DNA of 64,000 nucleotides from Methylophaga thiooxydans DMS010. Its GTDB lineage: Bacteria > Pseudomonadota > Gammaproteobacteria > Nitrosococcales > Methylophagaceae. Below the pieces are notes generated by a model, which searched no databases, had not been told where the DNA came from, and saw only the letters and a program-made list of their open reading frames with translations. Below, piece by piece: positions 1-9,093 of this stretch. The position numbers were made by a program, and so were the translations under genes. Numbering within the stretch: the stretch's first letter is position 1; every line of letters starts with the position of its first letter. The stretch spans positions 160,467 through 224,466 of the forward strand of contig NZ_GG657883.1 in the NCBI RefSeq assembly GCF_000156355.1. The letters run 5' to 3'.

Positions 1-1041
1 AAACCAGTCCGTTCGACGGAAATGTTACATGCCTCTTCATTAACCGATGAGGATTCAGAAGCGGTTGCCGATGCGACTAAAGTAACAATTACTGAGCAGG
101 GCAGAATGTTTGCAAACCGCTTGATGAAAAATATCAAACATCTGGCAAAGTGGGCGCGTAAAAATGAACTGTCTTGTTATCGTGTTTACGATGCTGACTT
201 GCCTGATTATGCTTTTGCGATTGATCTATATGGCGAATACGTGCACGTTCAAGAATATGCGCCGCCCAAGCAGATCGACCCACAAAAAGCGGTTGAGCGT
301 CTTAAAGAAGCGATGCAACTGATCCCGGAAGTGCTCGATTTACCATCAAATCAAGTGGTGCTGAAAGTACGTCAGAAACAGCGCGGGACTCAACAGTACG
401 AAGTACAGTCCTCGCATAATCAGCGCTTTGAAGTGGCAGAAAATGGTTTGAAGTTTTGGGTTAACTTAACGGATTATTTAGACACAGGTTTGTTTCTTGA
501 CCACCGTGATACTCGCCAGTTGTTGTTGCAAAAGGCAGCCGGTAAAGACTTTCTAAACTTATTTTCGTATACCGGATCTGCCACCGTTTATGCTGCCGCA
601 GGGCAGGCAAAATCAACGACCAGTGTGGATATGTCAAATACCTATCTGGCGTGGGCGCAGGACAATATGCGTTTAAATCAGCTCAATGGTGAACAGCATC
701 ATTTTGTTCGTGCTAATTGTCTGGAATGGTTACAAGCAGCACAACAAGAACAACAACGGTTTGGTTTGATTTTTCTGGATCCACCAACGTTTTCAAACTC
801 TAGTCGAATGGAAGGCGTGTTTGATATTCAGCGTGATCATGTCTCGCTATTAAAAATGACGAGTCATTTATTAACTGATGATGGGTGTTTAATTTTTTCA
901 ACTAACCGACGTGATTTTAAACTGGCTGTTGATGAATTGAGCGATCTGGACATTTCAGATATTACTCAAAGCACATTGCCAAAAGATTTTGAGCGTAATA
1001 ACAAAATTCATTATTGCTGGATGATTCGACGAGCTGCGTAG
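1..1041 (+). CDS. rlmL: 23S rRNA methyltransferase RlmKL, C-terminal part (5' end outside window)
   Basis: This is the C-terminal portion of the bifunctional 23S rRNA (guanine) methyltransferase RlmL/RlmK; the reading frame is open to the window edge, so the start lies outside. The family methylates G2445 (N2) and G2069 (N7) in the cytoplasm. The visible part is the RlmK half: a PUA/RRM-like lead-in (YRVYDADLPDYAFAIDLYG), then a Rossmann SAM domain with NLFSYTGSATVYAA as the SAM loop, LDHRDTR before it and the catalytic-region motif FLDPPTFSNS. It ends in the typical NNKIHYCWMI. The family and fold are clear; only the N-terminal RlmL half and THUMP domain cannot be seen. Confidence 0.93.
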   Translation, partial: KPVRSTEMLHASSLTDEDSEAVADATKVTITEQGRMFANRLMKNIKHLAKWARKNELSCYRVYDADLPDYAFAIDLYGEYVHVQEYAPPKQIDPQKAVERLKEAMQLIPEVLDLPSNQVVLKVRQKQRGTQQYEVQSSHNQRFEVAENGLKFWVNLTDYLDTGLFLDHRDTRQLLLQKAAGKDFLNLFSYTGSATVYAAAGQAKSTTSVDMSNTYLAWAQDNMRLNQLNGEQHHFVRANCLEWLQAAQQEQQRFGLIFLDPPTFSNSSRMEGVFDIQRDHVSLLKMTSHLLTDDGCLIFSTNRRDFKLAVDELSDLDISDITQSTLPKDFERNNKIHYCWMIRRAA

Positions 1042-1125
1042 CGAATAAAAACTATTAGCGTGACATCTTTCTGACATGTTTGTGCTGTAAATTGCTGGCG
1101 TATTAGCTATCTATGGAGTACAGCC

Positions 1126-1299
1126 TTGTCTACATCAGCACAATACGTCGAACAGTTTGAAAGTTTAGATGATTGGAAAAAATTCGGCCCGGATTTGGGA
1201 AACGAATATTTCCCTAAGTTCAATATCCCGACGCAAACCTATCATCAATGGTTAAAAGAAAACCCGCAAGGTGTCATCGGCAACGTGGTGACAAACTAA
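1126..1299 (+). CDS. small hypothetical protein (57 aa), TTG start
   Basis: A short gene with a TTG start, preceded by GGAG at 1115-1118 (7 nt spacing). It encodes 57 residues beginning MSTSAQYVEQFESLDDW and ending IGNVVTN. The protein is soluble and acidic-aromatic, with no membrane segment and no cysteine. I do not recognise a family. Its stop overlaps the last 4 bases of the convergent parA gene. The good ribosome-binding site and protein-like composition (WKKFGPDLGNEYFPKF) argue that it is real, but it is below usual length cut-offs and uses a rare start, so pipelines could miss it. Confidence 0.55.
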   Translation: MSTSAQYVEQFESLDDWKKFGPDLGNEYFPKFNIPTQTYHQWLKENPQGVIGNVVTN

Positions 1300-2051
1300 A
1301 AATCTGATAGCGTGGCTTTTATATCCTGCCATAAAGACGCATATGCCTTGCTGACATGTGCGTTTCTATCAAATGCCGGGAGTGGCGCCTGATGATCGCC
1401 CATCCTCTCCACCACAGCGGCATAGGGAATGGGGGTCGGTAATCCATTTTTGAGCATTTTAGGTGGGTGTGCCAACATCAAGCGATGTAAACTTCTTCGC
1501 CTATCCACCATCGTAAAGAAGGCGTGTAAGCGTTTAGGTTTCAGCTTGTTTTTCTTGAAAAAATCTCGGGTCTGCTCGAAGGTACGCAATGATAAGTGGG
1601 TCGGAATCAAAGGCAGGTATAACGCGTCAGCCGTATCGAAAATTTGTTCACTGAGTAAAGAAAAGCTCGGCGGACAATCCAAAATGATCAGCGCATAGTT
1701 TTCACTGAAAGGTTCAATCAGCTTCGCAATTAAATTACGTTGCCCTTGTTCACTTTGCAGTTGTAATTGCTGTTCGAGATCACGAATAGAAAAATCCGCT
1801 GGAATAATATCCAAGTGCTGATAATTGGTAGGTTTGACCAGATTCCCGATGGGTGTTTTCCCGTTCAGAATTTTCTTGGGCTGAGCTTTCGATTTGGCTT
1901 TACTGTCTAACAACCAGCTTGCAGCACCTTGTGGGTCAAGATCCCAGAGCAGGGTAGGTATCCCTTCATTGGCAGCATGCCACGCGATATTGACCGCCGA
2001 TGTCGTTTTACCTACACCACCTTTGAGATTAAAAAATGCAATTGTTTCCAT
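1296..2051 (-). CDS. ParA family ATPase
   Basis: A 251-aa ParA/MinD-type P-loop ATPase. The deviant Walker A motif KGGVGKTT is at residues ~11-18, the switch DLDPQGAAS at ~38-46, and Walker B LIILDCPPSFS at ~120-130. These proteins use ATP-driven dimerisation on DNA to position cargo. No ParB gene or parS site is seen beside it, so this is more likely an orphan ParA-like protein than the chromosome partition gene. It starts 5 bp after the ppk1 stop and is probably co-transcribed with it; that pairing suggests, but does not prove, a role linked to polyphosphate granules. Confidence 0.85.
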   Translation of the reverse strand: METIAFFNLKGGVGKTTSAVNIAWHAANEGIPTLLWDLDPQGAASWLLDSKAKSKAQPKKILNGKTPIGNLVKPTNYQHLDIIPADFSIRDLEQQLQLQSEQGQRNLIAKLIEPFSENYALIILDCPPSFSLLSEQIFDTADALYLPLIPTHLSLRTFEQTRDFFKKNKLKPKRLHAFFTMVDRRRSLHRLMLAHPPKMLKNGLPTPIPYAAVVERMGDHQAPLPAFDRNAHVSKAYASLWQDIKATLSDF

Positions 2052-2056
2052 TGGGG

Positions 2057-4144
2057 TTAGTAGGTCTTTGCCATTAGCTCTAACAAGGTTGTCTGCGCTG
2101 AGATAACGTCTTCATTGTCAGGGCGAGTCGTTCGCGTGTAGCGTCCATCTTCATTGAGTAGCCATGCCTGCGTATTGTCAGACAAATAGACATTCAGATC
2201 GTCGATTATACGCTCACGTAGTTTTTTTGACTCAATCGGGAAGCAGGTCTCAACGCGACGCAGTAGGTTGCGTTTCATTAAGTCAGCACTACCAGCCCAG
2301 ACTTCAGGTGAACCATCGTTTTCAAAGAAGAAGACGCGAGTATGCTCCAGAAAACGGCCAATAATACTGCGTACTTTAATGTTCTCTGACAGTCCTTTAA
2401 CCCCGGGTTTCAGACAGCAAATGCCGCGTACAATCAAATCAACTTTTACACCAGCCATCGATGCCCGGTAAAACGCTTGAATAATTTCCTGCTCAACAAG
2501 CGCATTGACTTTGACGATGATATGGGCCGGTTTACCGGCTTCTGCATGCTCAATTTCGCGAGCGATTTTGTTCAACAAACCTTCGTGTAAGGTGAACGGG
2601 GCATGAAGCAACTTATGCATTTGCGGAATTTTGCCCAAGCTAGTGAGCTGAATGAACAAGTTGTTTACATCTTCACCAATTTGCTTGTCCGATGTAAGCA
2701 ATCCGTAGTCTGTGTATATTCGTGATGTGCTGCGGTGATAATTACCTGTGCCAAGGTGAGCATAGCGACGTAGCTTGCCATTTTCACGACGCAATACCAG
2801 CATCATTTTGGCATGTGTTTTATAACCCACAATGCCATACACAACATGGGCACCGGCTTCTTGCAAACGTGCCGCCAAAGCCACATTGGCTTCCTCATCA
2901 AAACGCGCGCGCAGCTCAATGACAACAGTGACTTCTTTACCCGCTTGCGCAGCCGAAACCAGTGCATCGACTATCGGAGATTTGGCACCGGTGCGATACA
3001 AGGTTTGTTTGATTGCCAATACACTGGTATCCGTCGCGGCCTGTTTGAGTAACTCGATGATGGGCGTGAATGACTGGTATGGATGATGGAGCAACATATC
3101 CTGTTTGCGAAGTGCAGCAAAGATATCTGTATCTGTACTCAAACCGGCAGGACGACCTTGAGAAAACGGTTTGAATTTGAGATCGGGTCTATCCACGAGC
3201 GAACTGACTGCCTGGATTCGGCTCAGATTGACTGGACCGTTTACAAGATAAACATTATCGCTTTCCATCGCACATTCATTGCGCAGGAATTCCACCATAT
3301 CTTCGGGGCAGTTATGTGCAATTTCTAACCTAACTTCGTCGCCGTAGTTGCGCAGCGTCAACTCATCGGCAATGGTGGCCAGAAGATCACTGGTTTCTTC
3401 AGTATCAATCGCCAGATCACTGTTACGGGTTACCCGGAACTGATAACAGCCTTTCACCTTCATGCCAAAAAATAAATCTTCCGCAAAGGCATGGATAATG
3501 GATGACAGGAACACAAATTTGTATTCGCCTTCATTACAGACGTCTTCTGGCAATTGAATTACGCGTGGTAGAGCACGTGGTGCTTGCAAAATGGCATAGC
3601 CTCGATCACGACCAAATGCGTCCTTACCGACCAGTGACACGATGAAATTCAAACTCTTATTGAGCAGACGGGGGAAGGGGTGTGCTGAATCTAATCCCAT
3701 CGGGCTTAATATTGGCAGGATTTCCTCACGGAAATACTTCTTAAGCCACTTATTGTGTTCATCAGTCCATTGTGAGCGAGGCAAAATCTGAATTGCTTCC
3801 TGCTCTAGCTCCGGCAGTAACACTTCATTCAATATTTTGTATTGTTCTTCTACCAGCTCATGGGCACGCTGATTAATCAGCTTGAGGCATTCTTGAGCGG
3901 TGATTTGATCGGCTTCAAGGTAAGGATCACCAATTTCGATTTGTTGAATCAGGCCAGCGACGCGGACTTCAAAAAACTCATCCAAGTTGGTGCTAGAAAT
4001 GCAAAGGTAATTCAGACGTTCTAGAAGCGGGACATTGGTATCCAGTGCCTGTTGTAAAACCCGCCAATTGAACTCGAGCAGGCCGAGTTCGCGGTTGATA
4101 TAGAGCGCAGGGTTATTCAGATCGACGGTGACTTCTTGTTTCAT
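2057..4144 (-). CDS. ppk1: Polyphosphate kinase 1
   Basis: Ppk1 reversibly polymerises the gamma-phosphate of ATP into polyphosphate. At 695 aa it has the usual length. The N-terminal domain opens with the family signature NRELGLLEFNWRVLQQA. The first catalytic phospholipase-D-like domain carries HLGTGNYH, whose histidine region corresponds to E. coli His435, and the second carries LEHTRVFFF, corresponding to His592. The conserved tail AGSADLMKRNLLRRVE is intact. The gene begins a two-gene minus-strand unit with parA 5 bp downstream. Confidence 0.97.
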   Translation of the reverse strand: MKQEVTVDLNNPALYINRELGLLEFNWRVLQQALDTNVPLLERLNYLCISSTNLDEFFEVRVAGLIQQIEIGDPYLEADQITAQECLKLINQRAHELVEEQYKILNEVLLPELEQEAIQILPRSQWTDEHNKWLKKYFREEILPILSPMGLDSAHPFPRLLNKSLNFIVSLVGKDAFGRDRGYAILQAPRALPRVIQLPEDVCNEGEYKFVFLSSIIHAFAEDLFFGMKVKGCYQFRVTRNSDLAIDTEETSDLLATIADELTLRNYGDEVRLEIAHNCPEDMVEFLRNECAMESDNVYLVNGPVNLSRIQAVSSLVDRPDLKFKPFSQGRPAGLSTDTDIFAALRKQDMLLHHPYQSFTPIIELLKQAATDTSVLAIKQTLYRTGAKSPIVDALVSAAQAGKEVTVVIELRARFDEEANVALAARLQEAGAHVVYGIVGYKTHAKMMLVLRRENGKLRRYAHLGTGNYHRSTSRIYTDYGLLTSDKQIGEDVNNLFIQLTSLGKIPQMHKLLHAPFTLHEGLLNKIAREIEHAEAGKPAHIIVKVNALVEQEIIQAFYRASMAGVKVDLIVRGICCLKPGVKGLSENIKVRSIIGRFLEHTRVFFFENDGSPEVWAGSADLMKRNLLRRVETCFPIESKKLRERIIDDLNVYLSDNTQAWLLNEDGRYTRTTRPDNEDVISAQTTLLELMAKTY

Positions 4145-4213
4145 GATTCCTTTGTGCCTGGTTAAAAAGCATTTTGTCTATTATAGACGCCTATTGTGAC
4201 ATCGTGATGACTG

Positions 4214-4693
4214 TTACCAGCGGTATTTGCCATACATTTCTGGGTTTGCCCAGAAACGGCTGTTCAACCATTCGCGTTTGGGCTGGTAATTTTCGATGGC
4301 GTAGCTAAACACCTGCAGGCCATCGTCGCTACCGGCGATATGTTTAAAGCCCATTGCTAAATAATCAACAAATTGCCAGCCTTTTTGTTGCGCAAGCTCT
4401 GGGTGACTAATCAAAATGACATGGGGTGCGTAGCGATTTTTAATCATTCCCAGCCATTGTTGCGCCGCTGCTTTATCGAGTGATTCGGTCAAATGACTGA
4501 CAAGGGCGAGATCTATCGGAGATACTTCTAACAGTTGCTGCTGGCTAAACGGTGTCGTCAAATGCTGCAATCTAGTATCATTATCGGTTTGCAGGCAAGC
4601 CGCTGCTGTCTCACCGGCAGTCAATATTGATTTCGGGTTGAACTGACTGACGAACGGCGCTAACAGGCTGGATAAGGCATATGAATCTGTCAT
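4214..4693 (-). CDS. conserved hypothetical protein (DUF6231-like)
   Basis: A 159-aa soluble protein of unknown function, rich in short hydrophobic strands alternating with helices ([36 protein letters not shown]), as in Rossmann-like folds. It ends in an aromatic tail ([16 protein letters not shown]). I associate it tentatively with DUF6231 from memory. Its start codon overlaps that of the divergent ycgN gene: CATG at 4691-4694 is read as ATG on both strands, so each promoter must lie inside the other's coding region unless a later start is used. Confidence 0.7.
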   Translation of the reverse strand: MTDSYALSSLLAPFVSQFNPKSILTAGETAAACLQTDNDTRLQHLTTPFSQQQLLEVSPIDLALVSHLTESLDKAAAQQWLGMIKNRYAPHVILISHPELAQQKGWQFVDYLAMGFKHIAGSDDGLQVFSYAIENYQPKREWLNSRFWANPEMYGKYRW

Positions 4694-5162
4694 GACTAAT
4701 CAGGATAAAACATCTGTTGAGTTCTGGAAACACAAACGACTAAGCCAGATGACCCACGAAGAGTGGGAAAGTCTCTGCGATGGCTGTGCACGATGCTGTC
4801 TTCACAAGCTGGAAGATGACGATGACGGCCGTATGTACTACACCAAAGCGGCGTGTTCATTGCTCGATATCGGTTCTTGTCGCTGTAAAGATTACGACAA
4901 TCGTCAAAGTCTGGTTCCAGATTGTATTCAACTTAGCATTGATAATGCGCATTATTTCGATTGGTTGCCATCGACATGCGCTTATCGTTTATTAGCTGAA
5001 GGCGAGCCATTACCCGATTGGCATCCACTGATAACCGGCGATCCTGACAGTGTTCATAAAGCGGGTATTTCGGTCAGAGATATTGCTCAGCCAGAAGATG
5101 ACATTGATGATTTGACCGAGGCGGTGATTGGTCTGAGCCACGAACCCGATCCTGATGCATGA
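4692..5162 (+). CDS. ycgN: YcgN/UPF0260 family cysteine-cluster protein
   Basis: A 156-aa member of the UPF0260 family. The family signature [16 protein letters not shown] is near residues 25-40, followed by [14 protein letters not shown] and [22 protein letters not shown], a cysteine arrangement shared with metal-binding zinc- or iron-cluster proteins. The biochemical role is unknown. The chosen start leaves an N-terminus comparable in length to E. coli YcgN. The stop overlaps the next gene (ATGA), so the two are translationally coupled. Confidence 0.9.
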   Translation: MTNQDKTSVEFWKHKRLSQMTHEEWESLCDGCARCCLHKLEDDDDGRMYYTKAACSLLDIGSCRCKDYDNRQSLVPDCIQLSIDNAHYFDWLPSTCAYRLLAEGEPLPDWHPLITGDPDSVHKAGISVRDIAQPEDDIDDLTEAVIGLSHEPDPDA

Positions 5163-5587
5163 GACCTGAAGAAAGTCGGGATTTCACAGCACGTTTAGAG
5201 CAAGCCGCATTGCTGCTATTAGACTATGAAATTTATCGGAAACCGGATGATTTAGCACGGCGTTTTGGTCTGCCCGTGCCTGTTGTTCGTTACTGGTGGC
5301 GGCATACCGATCAGGAAACGCATCCTGTTGATCAAAGTCAGTTATCACCGCGCGAAGTAAAAGTTATTCGAAAAGCCTCACAAACACTGGAAGGCTGGGA
5401 AAAGATAAAACGCTATCGACCAGAATGTGGCGCCAGACTGCCAGGGGGCAAACGCTGCAAACGTTCTGTTGCTATCAGACCACCCGAAGCATGGGGACTT
5501 GGCGCTTTAGCCGATCGTTGTCGTTTACATGGCGGACTGTCGAAGCGAGTCAGGAAAAAAACCAACAATGATGACGATGTGATGTAA
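5159..5587 (+). CDS. hypothetical protein with HGG-type cysteine/histidine motif
   Basis: A 142-aa basic protein overlapping the end of ycgN by 4 bp. The N-terminal half contains a helix-turn-helix-like stretch ([20 protein letters not shown], residues ~28-47). The C-terminal half carries [14 protein letters not shown] and RCRLHGG. This Cys-x-Arg ... Cys ... Cys-x-x-HGG pattern is seen in HGGxSTG-type short proteins of phage and bacteria, here without the STG (GLSKR follows). It ends in a very basic KRVRKK segment. DNA or RNA binding is a guess from composition. Confidence 0.7.
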   Translation: MRPEESRDFTARLEQAALLLLDYEIYRKPDDLARRFGLPVPVVRYWWRHTDQETHPVDQSQLSPREVKVIRKASQTLEGWEKIKRYRPECGARLPGGKRCKRSVAIRPPEAWGLGALADRCRLHGGLSKRVRKKTNNDDDVM

Positions 5588-5630
5588 TCTAAGACTCACG
5601 TTGAATCAATCATAGAGGTGTTCGTACCAA

Positions 5631-6077
5631 ATGATAAGGAATGCGGAAGTTCTTAAAAATCTCGCTAATTTGTGTCACGCCACTGAAACCGGCACGTTTT
5701 TCATTACCACCACTGATAACAAAGCGTGTCACATTATTATCGAGAATGGACGTATTACCGCTTTATCCTTCGGCAGAGAGCGAGGCGAACAAGTCGTTTC
5801 TGAATTACCGTTTATGAAAATTGAACGGTTTTCCTTTAAACAGCAGGTAAAAATGCCGCTGAGCAGTCGAGCCTATATAGATGATTCGCAGAATATTCTG
5901 GAACAACTTGGTTTACATCTGAACCATAACGATTTGGGCGCAGAAAGCCGCAAGCGTGTTTATCGTGGCGTTGAGATTGAAGATAAAAAAGTCATGCCAA
6001 CCATGAAAAAACCCGCTGCTGAACCAGTCAAGAAAAAGCCACCAAGAATGTACCGGGGACGTGTGCTCGAAGACTAA
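5631..6077 (+). CDS. hypothetical protein with PATAN-like N-terminus and duplicated YRG motif
   Basis: A 148-aa soluble protein. Residues ~20-60 (TGTFFITTTDNKACHIIIE then GRITALSFGRERG) resemble the beta-rich DUF4388/PATAN type of signalling adaptor domain; this is a pattern impression, not a search result. The C-terminal ~45 residues are a basic, Pro/Lys-rich linker flanked by two copies of a short motif, VYRGVEIED and MYRGRVLED, the second being the exact C-terminus. YRG motifs of this sort recur in DUF4278-type peptides. A modest GAGG ribosome site precedes the ATG. Function unknown. Confidence 0.65.
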   Translation: MIRNAEVLKNLANLCHATETGTFFITTTDNKACHIIIENGRITALSFGRERGEQVVSELPFMKIERFSFKQQVKMPLSSRAYIDDSQNILEQLGLHLNHNDLGAESRKRVYRGVEIEDKKVMPTMKKPAAEPVKKKPPRMYRGRVLED

Positions 6078-6100
6078 GCGCATCGAACCTAATTAATAAA

Positions 6101-6117
6101 AGCGGTATCATACCGCT
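6101..6117. repeat. perfect 8-bp inverted repeat between two genes
   Basis: AGCGGTAT-C-ATACCGCT is a perfect palindrome with a 1-nt centre, 24 bp after the preceding stop and 27 bp before the aminopeptidase start. An A-rich stretch precedes it and CATTTCTC follows. It could be a weak terminator or an operator; the short T tract argues against a strong terminator. Confidence 0.5.
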
Positions 6118-6144
6118 CATTTCTCATACTGATAGCGACTTTAC

Positions 6145-7446
6145 ATGGCTATACCAACAACAGAATTTAATCAGGGCCTATGTGCCTTCATCGATAATTC
6201 GCCCACGCCATACCATGCGGTGGCATCGATGAAACAGGCGTTGCAGAAAGAGGGCTTTATCCAGCTACACGAAGGTGAAAGTTGGGGACAGCTAACCCCC
6301 GGCCGTTATTATGTCACCCGCAATGATTCATCTATCGTGGCATTTTATTTGGCAGAAGGTGATTTGGCTTCTCAAGGTTTGAATATGGTCGGGGCGCATA
6401 CTGACAGCCCTTGTCTGAAAGTAAAACCACAACCTGAAAGAGTACAGAAAACGCTTTTACAGTTGGGTGTTGAAGTCTATGGAGGCGCCTTACTTAATCC
6501 ATGGTTTGACCGTGATTTATCGATGGCGGGGCGAGTAAGTTACCAAACTGAATCACAGCAGATTAAACACGTCTTGGTTGATTTTGAACAAGCTGTTGCC
6601 GTGATTCCTAGTTTAGCTATTCACCTAGATAGAGACGTTAATCAAAGTCGCAGTGTTAACCCGCAACAGCATTTACCGCCTATTTTGACTCAGCTCGATG
6701 AAGGTGAAACGCTTGATTTCAGAGCCTTACTCGAGCAGCAGTGTCGAACACAGCATCCTGAGCTCAATATTGGCAAAGTGTTGGATTATGAAATCTGCTT
6801 TTACGACACGCAAAAGGCCGCTGTCACGGGGCTATCCGGTGATTTTATCAGTGCTGCCAGACTGGATAATTTGCTGAGTTGTTATGTCGGTTTGCAATCA
6901 CTGTTAAAGGCTGACGGCAAACGCTCTGCTCTGTTAGTGTGCAATGATCATGAAGAAGTCGGCAGTCAATCCAGCAGCGGTGCGCAGGGCAATTTCCTGC
7001 AATCTGTTTTGCAACGATTGTCGTATAACTCAGAAAACTATCAGCGCATGATGGATCATTCGATGATGATCTCCGCTGATAATGCGCATGCCGTGCACCC
7101 TAATTATGCTGATCGGCATGATGCTGAACATGGGCCACTGCTGAATAAAGGGCCGGTTATCAAAACCAATGCCAATCAACGCTATGCCACAAGCAGTGAG
7201 ACAAGTGCTGTATTTCGTCAACTATGCGAAATAAATGATGTGCCTGTGCAGGACTTTGTCGTTCGTACAGATATGGCATGTGGCAGTACGATTGGGCCGA
7301 TCACCGCTTCAAATATTGGTGTGCGTACCTTAGATATTGGTGTCCCTACCTTTGCCATGCATTCGATTCGCGAATTGGCAGGGAGTCGCGATGCTGCGAT
7401 GCTACACACCGTTTTAACTGCATTTTTTAATCAAAACTCTCACTAA
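6145..7446 (+). CDS. apeB: M18 family aminopeptidase
   Basis: A cytosolic zinc aminopeptidase of family M18 (aspartyl aminopeptidase/ApeB type), 433 aa, the usual length. Metal ligands and catalytic residues are visible: [13 protein letters not shown] (ligand His and Asp, ~80), ARLDNLLS (bridging Asp), [11 protein letters not shown] (catalytic and ligand Glu), MISADNAHA and the C-terminal HSIRE. The N-terminus [13 protein letters not shown] is characteristic of the family. It removes N-terminal residues during peptide turnover. The next gene follows by 15 bp. Confidence 0.95.
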   Translation: MAIPTTEFNQGLCAFIDNSPTPYHAVASMKQALQKEGFIQLHEGESWGQLTPGRYYVTRNDSSIVAFYLAEGDLASQGLNMVGAHTDSPCLKVKPQPERVQKTLLQLGVEVYGGALLNPWFDRDLSMAGRVSYQTESQQIKHVLVDFEQAVAVIPSLAIHLDRDVNQSRSVNPQQHLPPILTQLDEGETLDFRALLEQQCRTQHPELNIGKVLDYEICFYDTQKAAVTGLSGDFISAARLDNLLSCYVGLQSLLKADGKRSALLVCNDHEEVGSQSSSGAQGNFLQSVLQRLSYNSENYQRMMDHSMMISADNAHAVHPNYADRHDAEHGPLLNKGPVIKTNANQRYATSSETSAVFRQLCEINDVPVQDFVVRTDMACGSTIGPITASNIGVRTLDIGVPTFAMHSIRELAGSRDAAMLHTVLTAFFNQNSH

Positions 7447-7461
7447 AGGACATTACATTTT

Positions 7462-7746
7462 ATGGCTGAAACAGTTGATGAATTAACCGTTGAATATCAC
7501 GAAGGCGAGCAAATGACCGTTAAGGAGCTCGACAAAGTTGTGCTGACAAAAGGCGCATGGGCAACGGTGATGTTTCGTTATCAAGATTTGGATCGTAAAA
7601 CGGGTGATTTTGGTGCTGATAAATACACCATTCGTCGTTATCAGAAGCGTAATGGTGAATACAATCAACGCTCTAAATTTAATATTTCCAGTCGTGACCA
7701 AGCGTCACAAATCATTGCTGCATTGACTAAATGGACCGATGAATAA
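7462..7746 (+). CDS. conserved hypothetical protein (94 aa)
   Basis: A small acidic-then-basic protein. The second half (DKYTIRRYQKRNGEYNQRSK followed by FNISSRDQASQIIAALTKW) looks like a run of beta strands capped by a C-terminal helix, a layout seen in PC4-like single-strand-binding folds. That comparison is speculative and I do not recognise a named family. AGGA lies upstream. It overlaps the start of the DUF445 gene by 8 bp and probably sits in the apeB-DUF445-methyltransferase transcript. Confidence 0.7.
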   Translation: MAETVDELTVEYHEGEQMTVKELDKVVLTKGAWATVMFRYQDLDRKTGDFGADKYTIRRYQKRNGEYNQRSKFNISSRDQASQIIAALTKWTDE

Positions 7747-8461
7747 AAGCCTCATAACCAATGTGGTGGCCACGGGACTGGTCGCCACTGGCTTACTGCT
7801 TGAGCCACCATTTAAAGAAGCAGTGTTAAATACCGGTTTGTTTGCCTTAGCGGGCGGAGTCACTAACTGGTTGGCCATTCATATGTTGTTTGAAAAAGTG
7901 CCGGGCTTGTATGGCTCTGGTGTGATTTCGGCACGCTTTAATGATTTTAAAGCGGGCATAGAGCAACTGGTGATGGATCAGTTTTTCAGCAAAGATAATG
8001 TGGATCGCTTCATGGCTGAAATGGTCGCTGATAATGCCAAGCGCCGGTTAGATTTTACTGATGTCATTGAGCACACCGATCTGGAGCCCGCATACCATAG
8101 CTTGGTGACGACCATTATGGAGTCGTCGTTTGGCAGTATGCTATCGATGTTTGGTGGTCAATCGGCTTTAGAACCGTTGAAACAGCCTTTTATCGATAAG
8201 ATGAAAGTGTCTTTGAACGATATGGCACACAGTGACTCTTTTCAGGCCAGCGTTAAAGATAAATTAAGCAGCGTCTCTGTGTTTGATGATATTCATCAGC
8301 AAATCGAACATATTGTGCAATCGCGTTTAAATGAACTTACCCCGCAGATGGTGAAGCAAATAATCCAGACCATGATTCGTCAACATCTGGGCTGGCTTGT
8401 AGTCTGGGGCGGCGTGTTTGGTGGTCTGATTGGTCTTGCGACCAGCTTTATTCCACTCTGA
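7739..8461 (+). CDS. DUF445 family membrane protein
   Basis: A 240-aa inner-membrane protein of the DUF445 family. It has an N-terminal hydrophobic region (LITNVVATGLVATGLLLEPP), the family signature GGVTNWLAIHMLFEKVPGLYG at ~39-58 followed by SGVISARFNDF, a long amphipathic helical middle part and a C-terminal membrane segment (HLGWLVVWGGVFGGLIGLA). Function unknown. It overlaps its upstream neighbour by 8 bp and shares TGATG with the downstream methyltransferase, so the genes are translationally coupled. Confidence 0.87.
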   Translation: MNKSLITNVVATGLVATGLLLEPPFKEAVLNTGLFALAGGVTNWLAIHMLFEKVPGLYGSGVISARFNDFKAGIEQLVMDQFFSKDNVDRFMAEMVADNAKRRLDFTDVIEHTDLEPAYHSLVTTIMESSFGSMLSMFGGQSALEPLKQPFIDKMKVSLNDMAHSDSFQASVKDKLSSVSVFDDIHQQIEHIVQSRLNELTPQMVKQIIQTMIRQHLGWLVVWGGVFGGLIGLATSFIPL

Positions 8462-9093
8462 TGTCAGCATCCTGCCCGTTATGCCAGCATTCGGCAGCGG
8501 TGTTTTATCAATTTAAGGCTCGTCTCTATCATCAGTGTGGCTTTTGTCAGGCTGTGTTTATGGATAAGGGCTTGTGGCCAGACAGAAGCACAGAAGAAAA
8601 ACGTTATTTAGAACACTTGAATGATGTTGAGGATGGTCGGTTTCAACACTTTGTCTCGCCAATCACGCGGCGCGTTACTAAGGATTTCATGCAACATCAC
8701 AAAGGCTTAGACTTTGGTGCCGGTCACGCGCCAGTGATTAGTCATGTGTTGCGGCAAGCAGGCTTTGCTATTACGCCTTACGATCCTTTATTTTTCGATG
8801 ATGCTACCTTACTAAATCAACAATATGACTACATTTGCAGTTGTGAGGTGATTGAACATTTCCACCAGCCAGCTGAAAGCTTTGCTTTGTTAAATCAGTT
8901 ATTAAAAGCGAATGGGCAATTGTTGTGCATGACGGAGTTGTATCATGAGGGAATTGATTTTCACCGCTGGAATTATAAAAACGATCCGACACATGTATTT
9001 ATGTATCACCGTAACACATTGAGCTATATTGCTGATAAATATGGGTTTAAAAAGCCAGATATAGATGGGAGACTGGTGGTGTTCAGCCACTAA
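8461..9093 (+). CDS. class I SAM-dependent methyltransferase with N-terminal zinc ribbon
   Basis: A 210-aa protein. The N-terminus has two CxxC pairs (CPLCQ, CGFCQ) that probably bind zinc. A Rossmann methyltransferase follows: LDFGAGHAPVISHVL as SAM motif I (~79-93), CSCEVIEHFHQP (~126-137) as the motif-III acidic region typical of Methyltransf_23 proteins, and LLKANGQLLCMTEL. The substrate cannot be told. The 3' end overlaps the convergent yigZ gene by 11 bp. Confidence 0.85.
   Translation: MSASCPLCQHSAAVFYQFKARLYHQCGFCQAVFMDKGLWPDRSTEEKRYLEHLNDVEDGRFQHFVSPITRRVTKDFMQHHKGLDFGAGHAPVISHVLRQAGFAITPYDPLFFDDATLLNQQYDYICSCEVIEHFHQPAESFALLNQLLKANGQLLCMTELYHEGIDFHRWNYKNDPTHVFMYHRNTLSYIADKYGFKKPDIDGRLVVFSH

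Noticed and set aside
1296..2051. Chromosome or plasmid partition locus (parABS)
   Set aside because: There is no ParB gene, no parS-like inverted repeats and no replication gene nearby; it is an orphan ParA downstream of ppk1.
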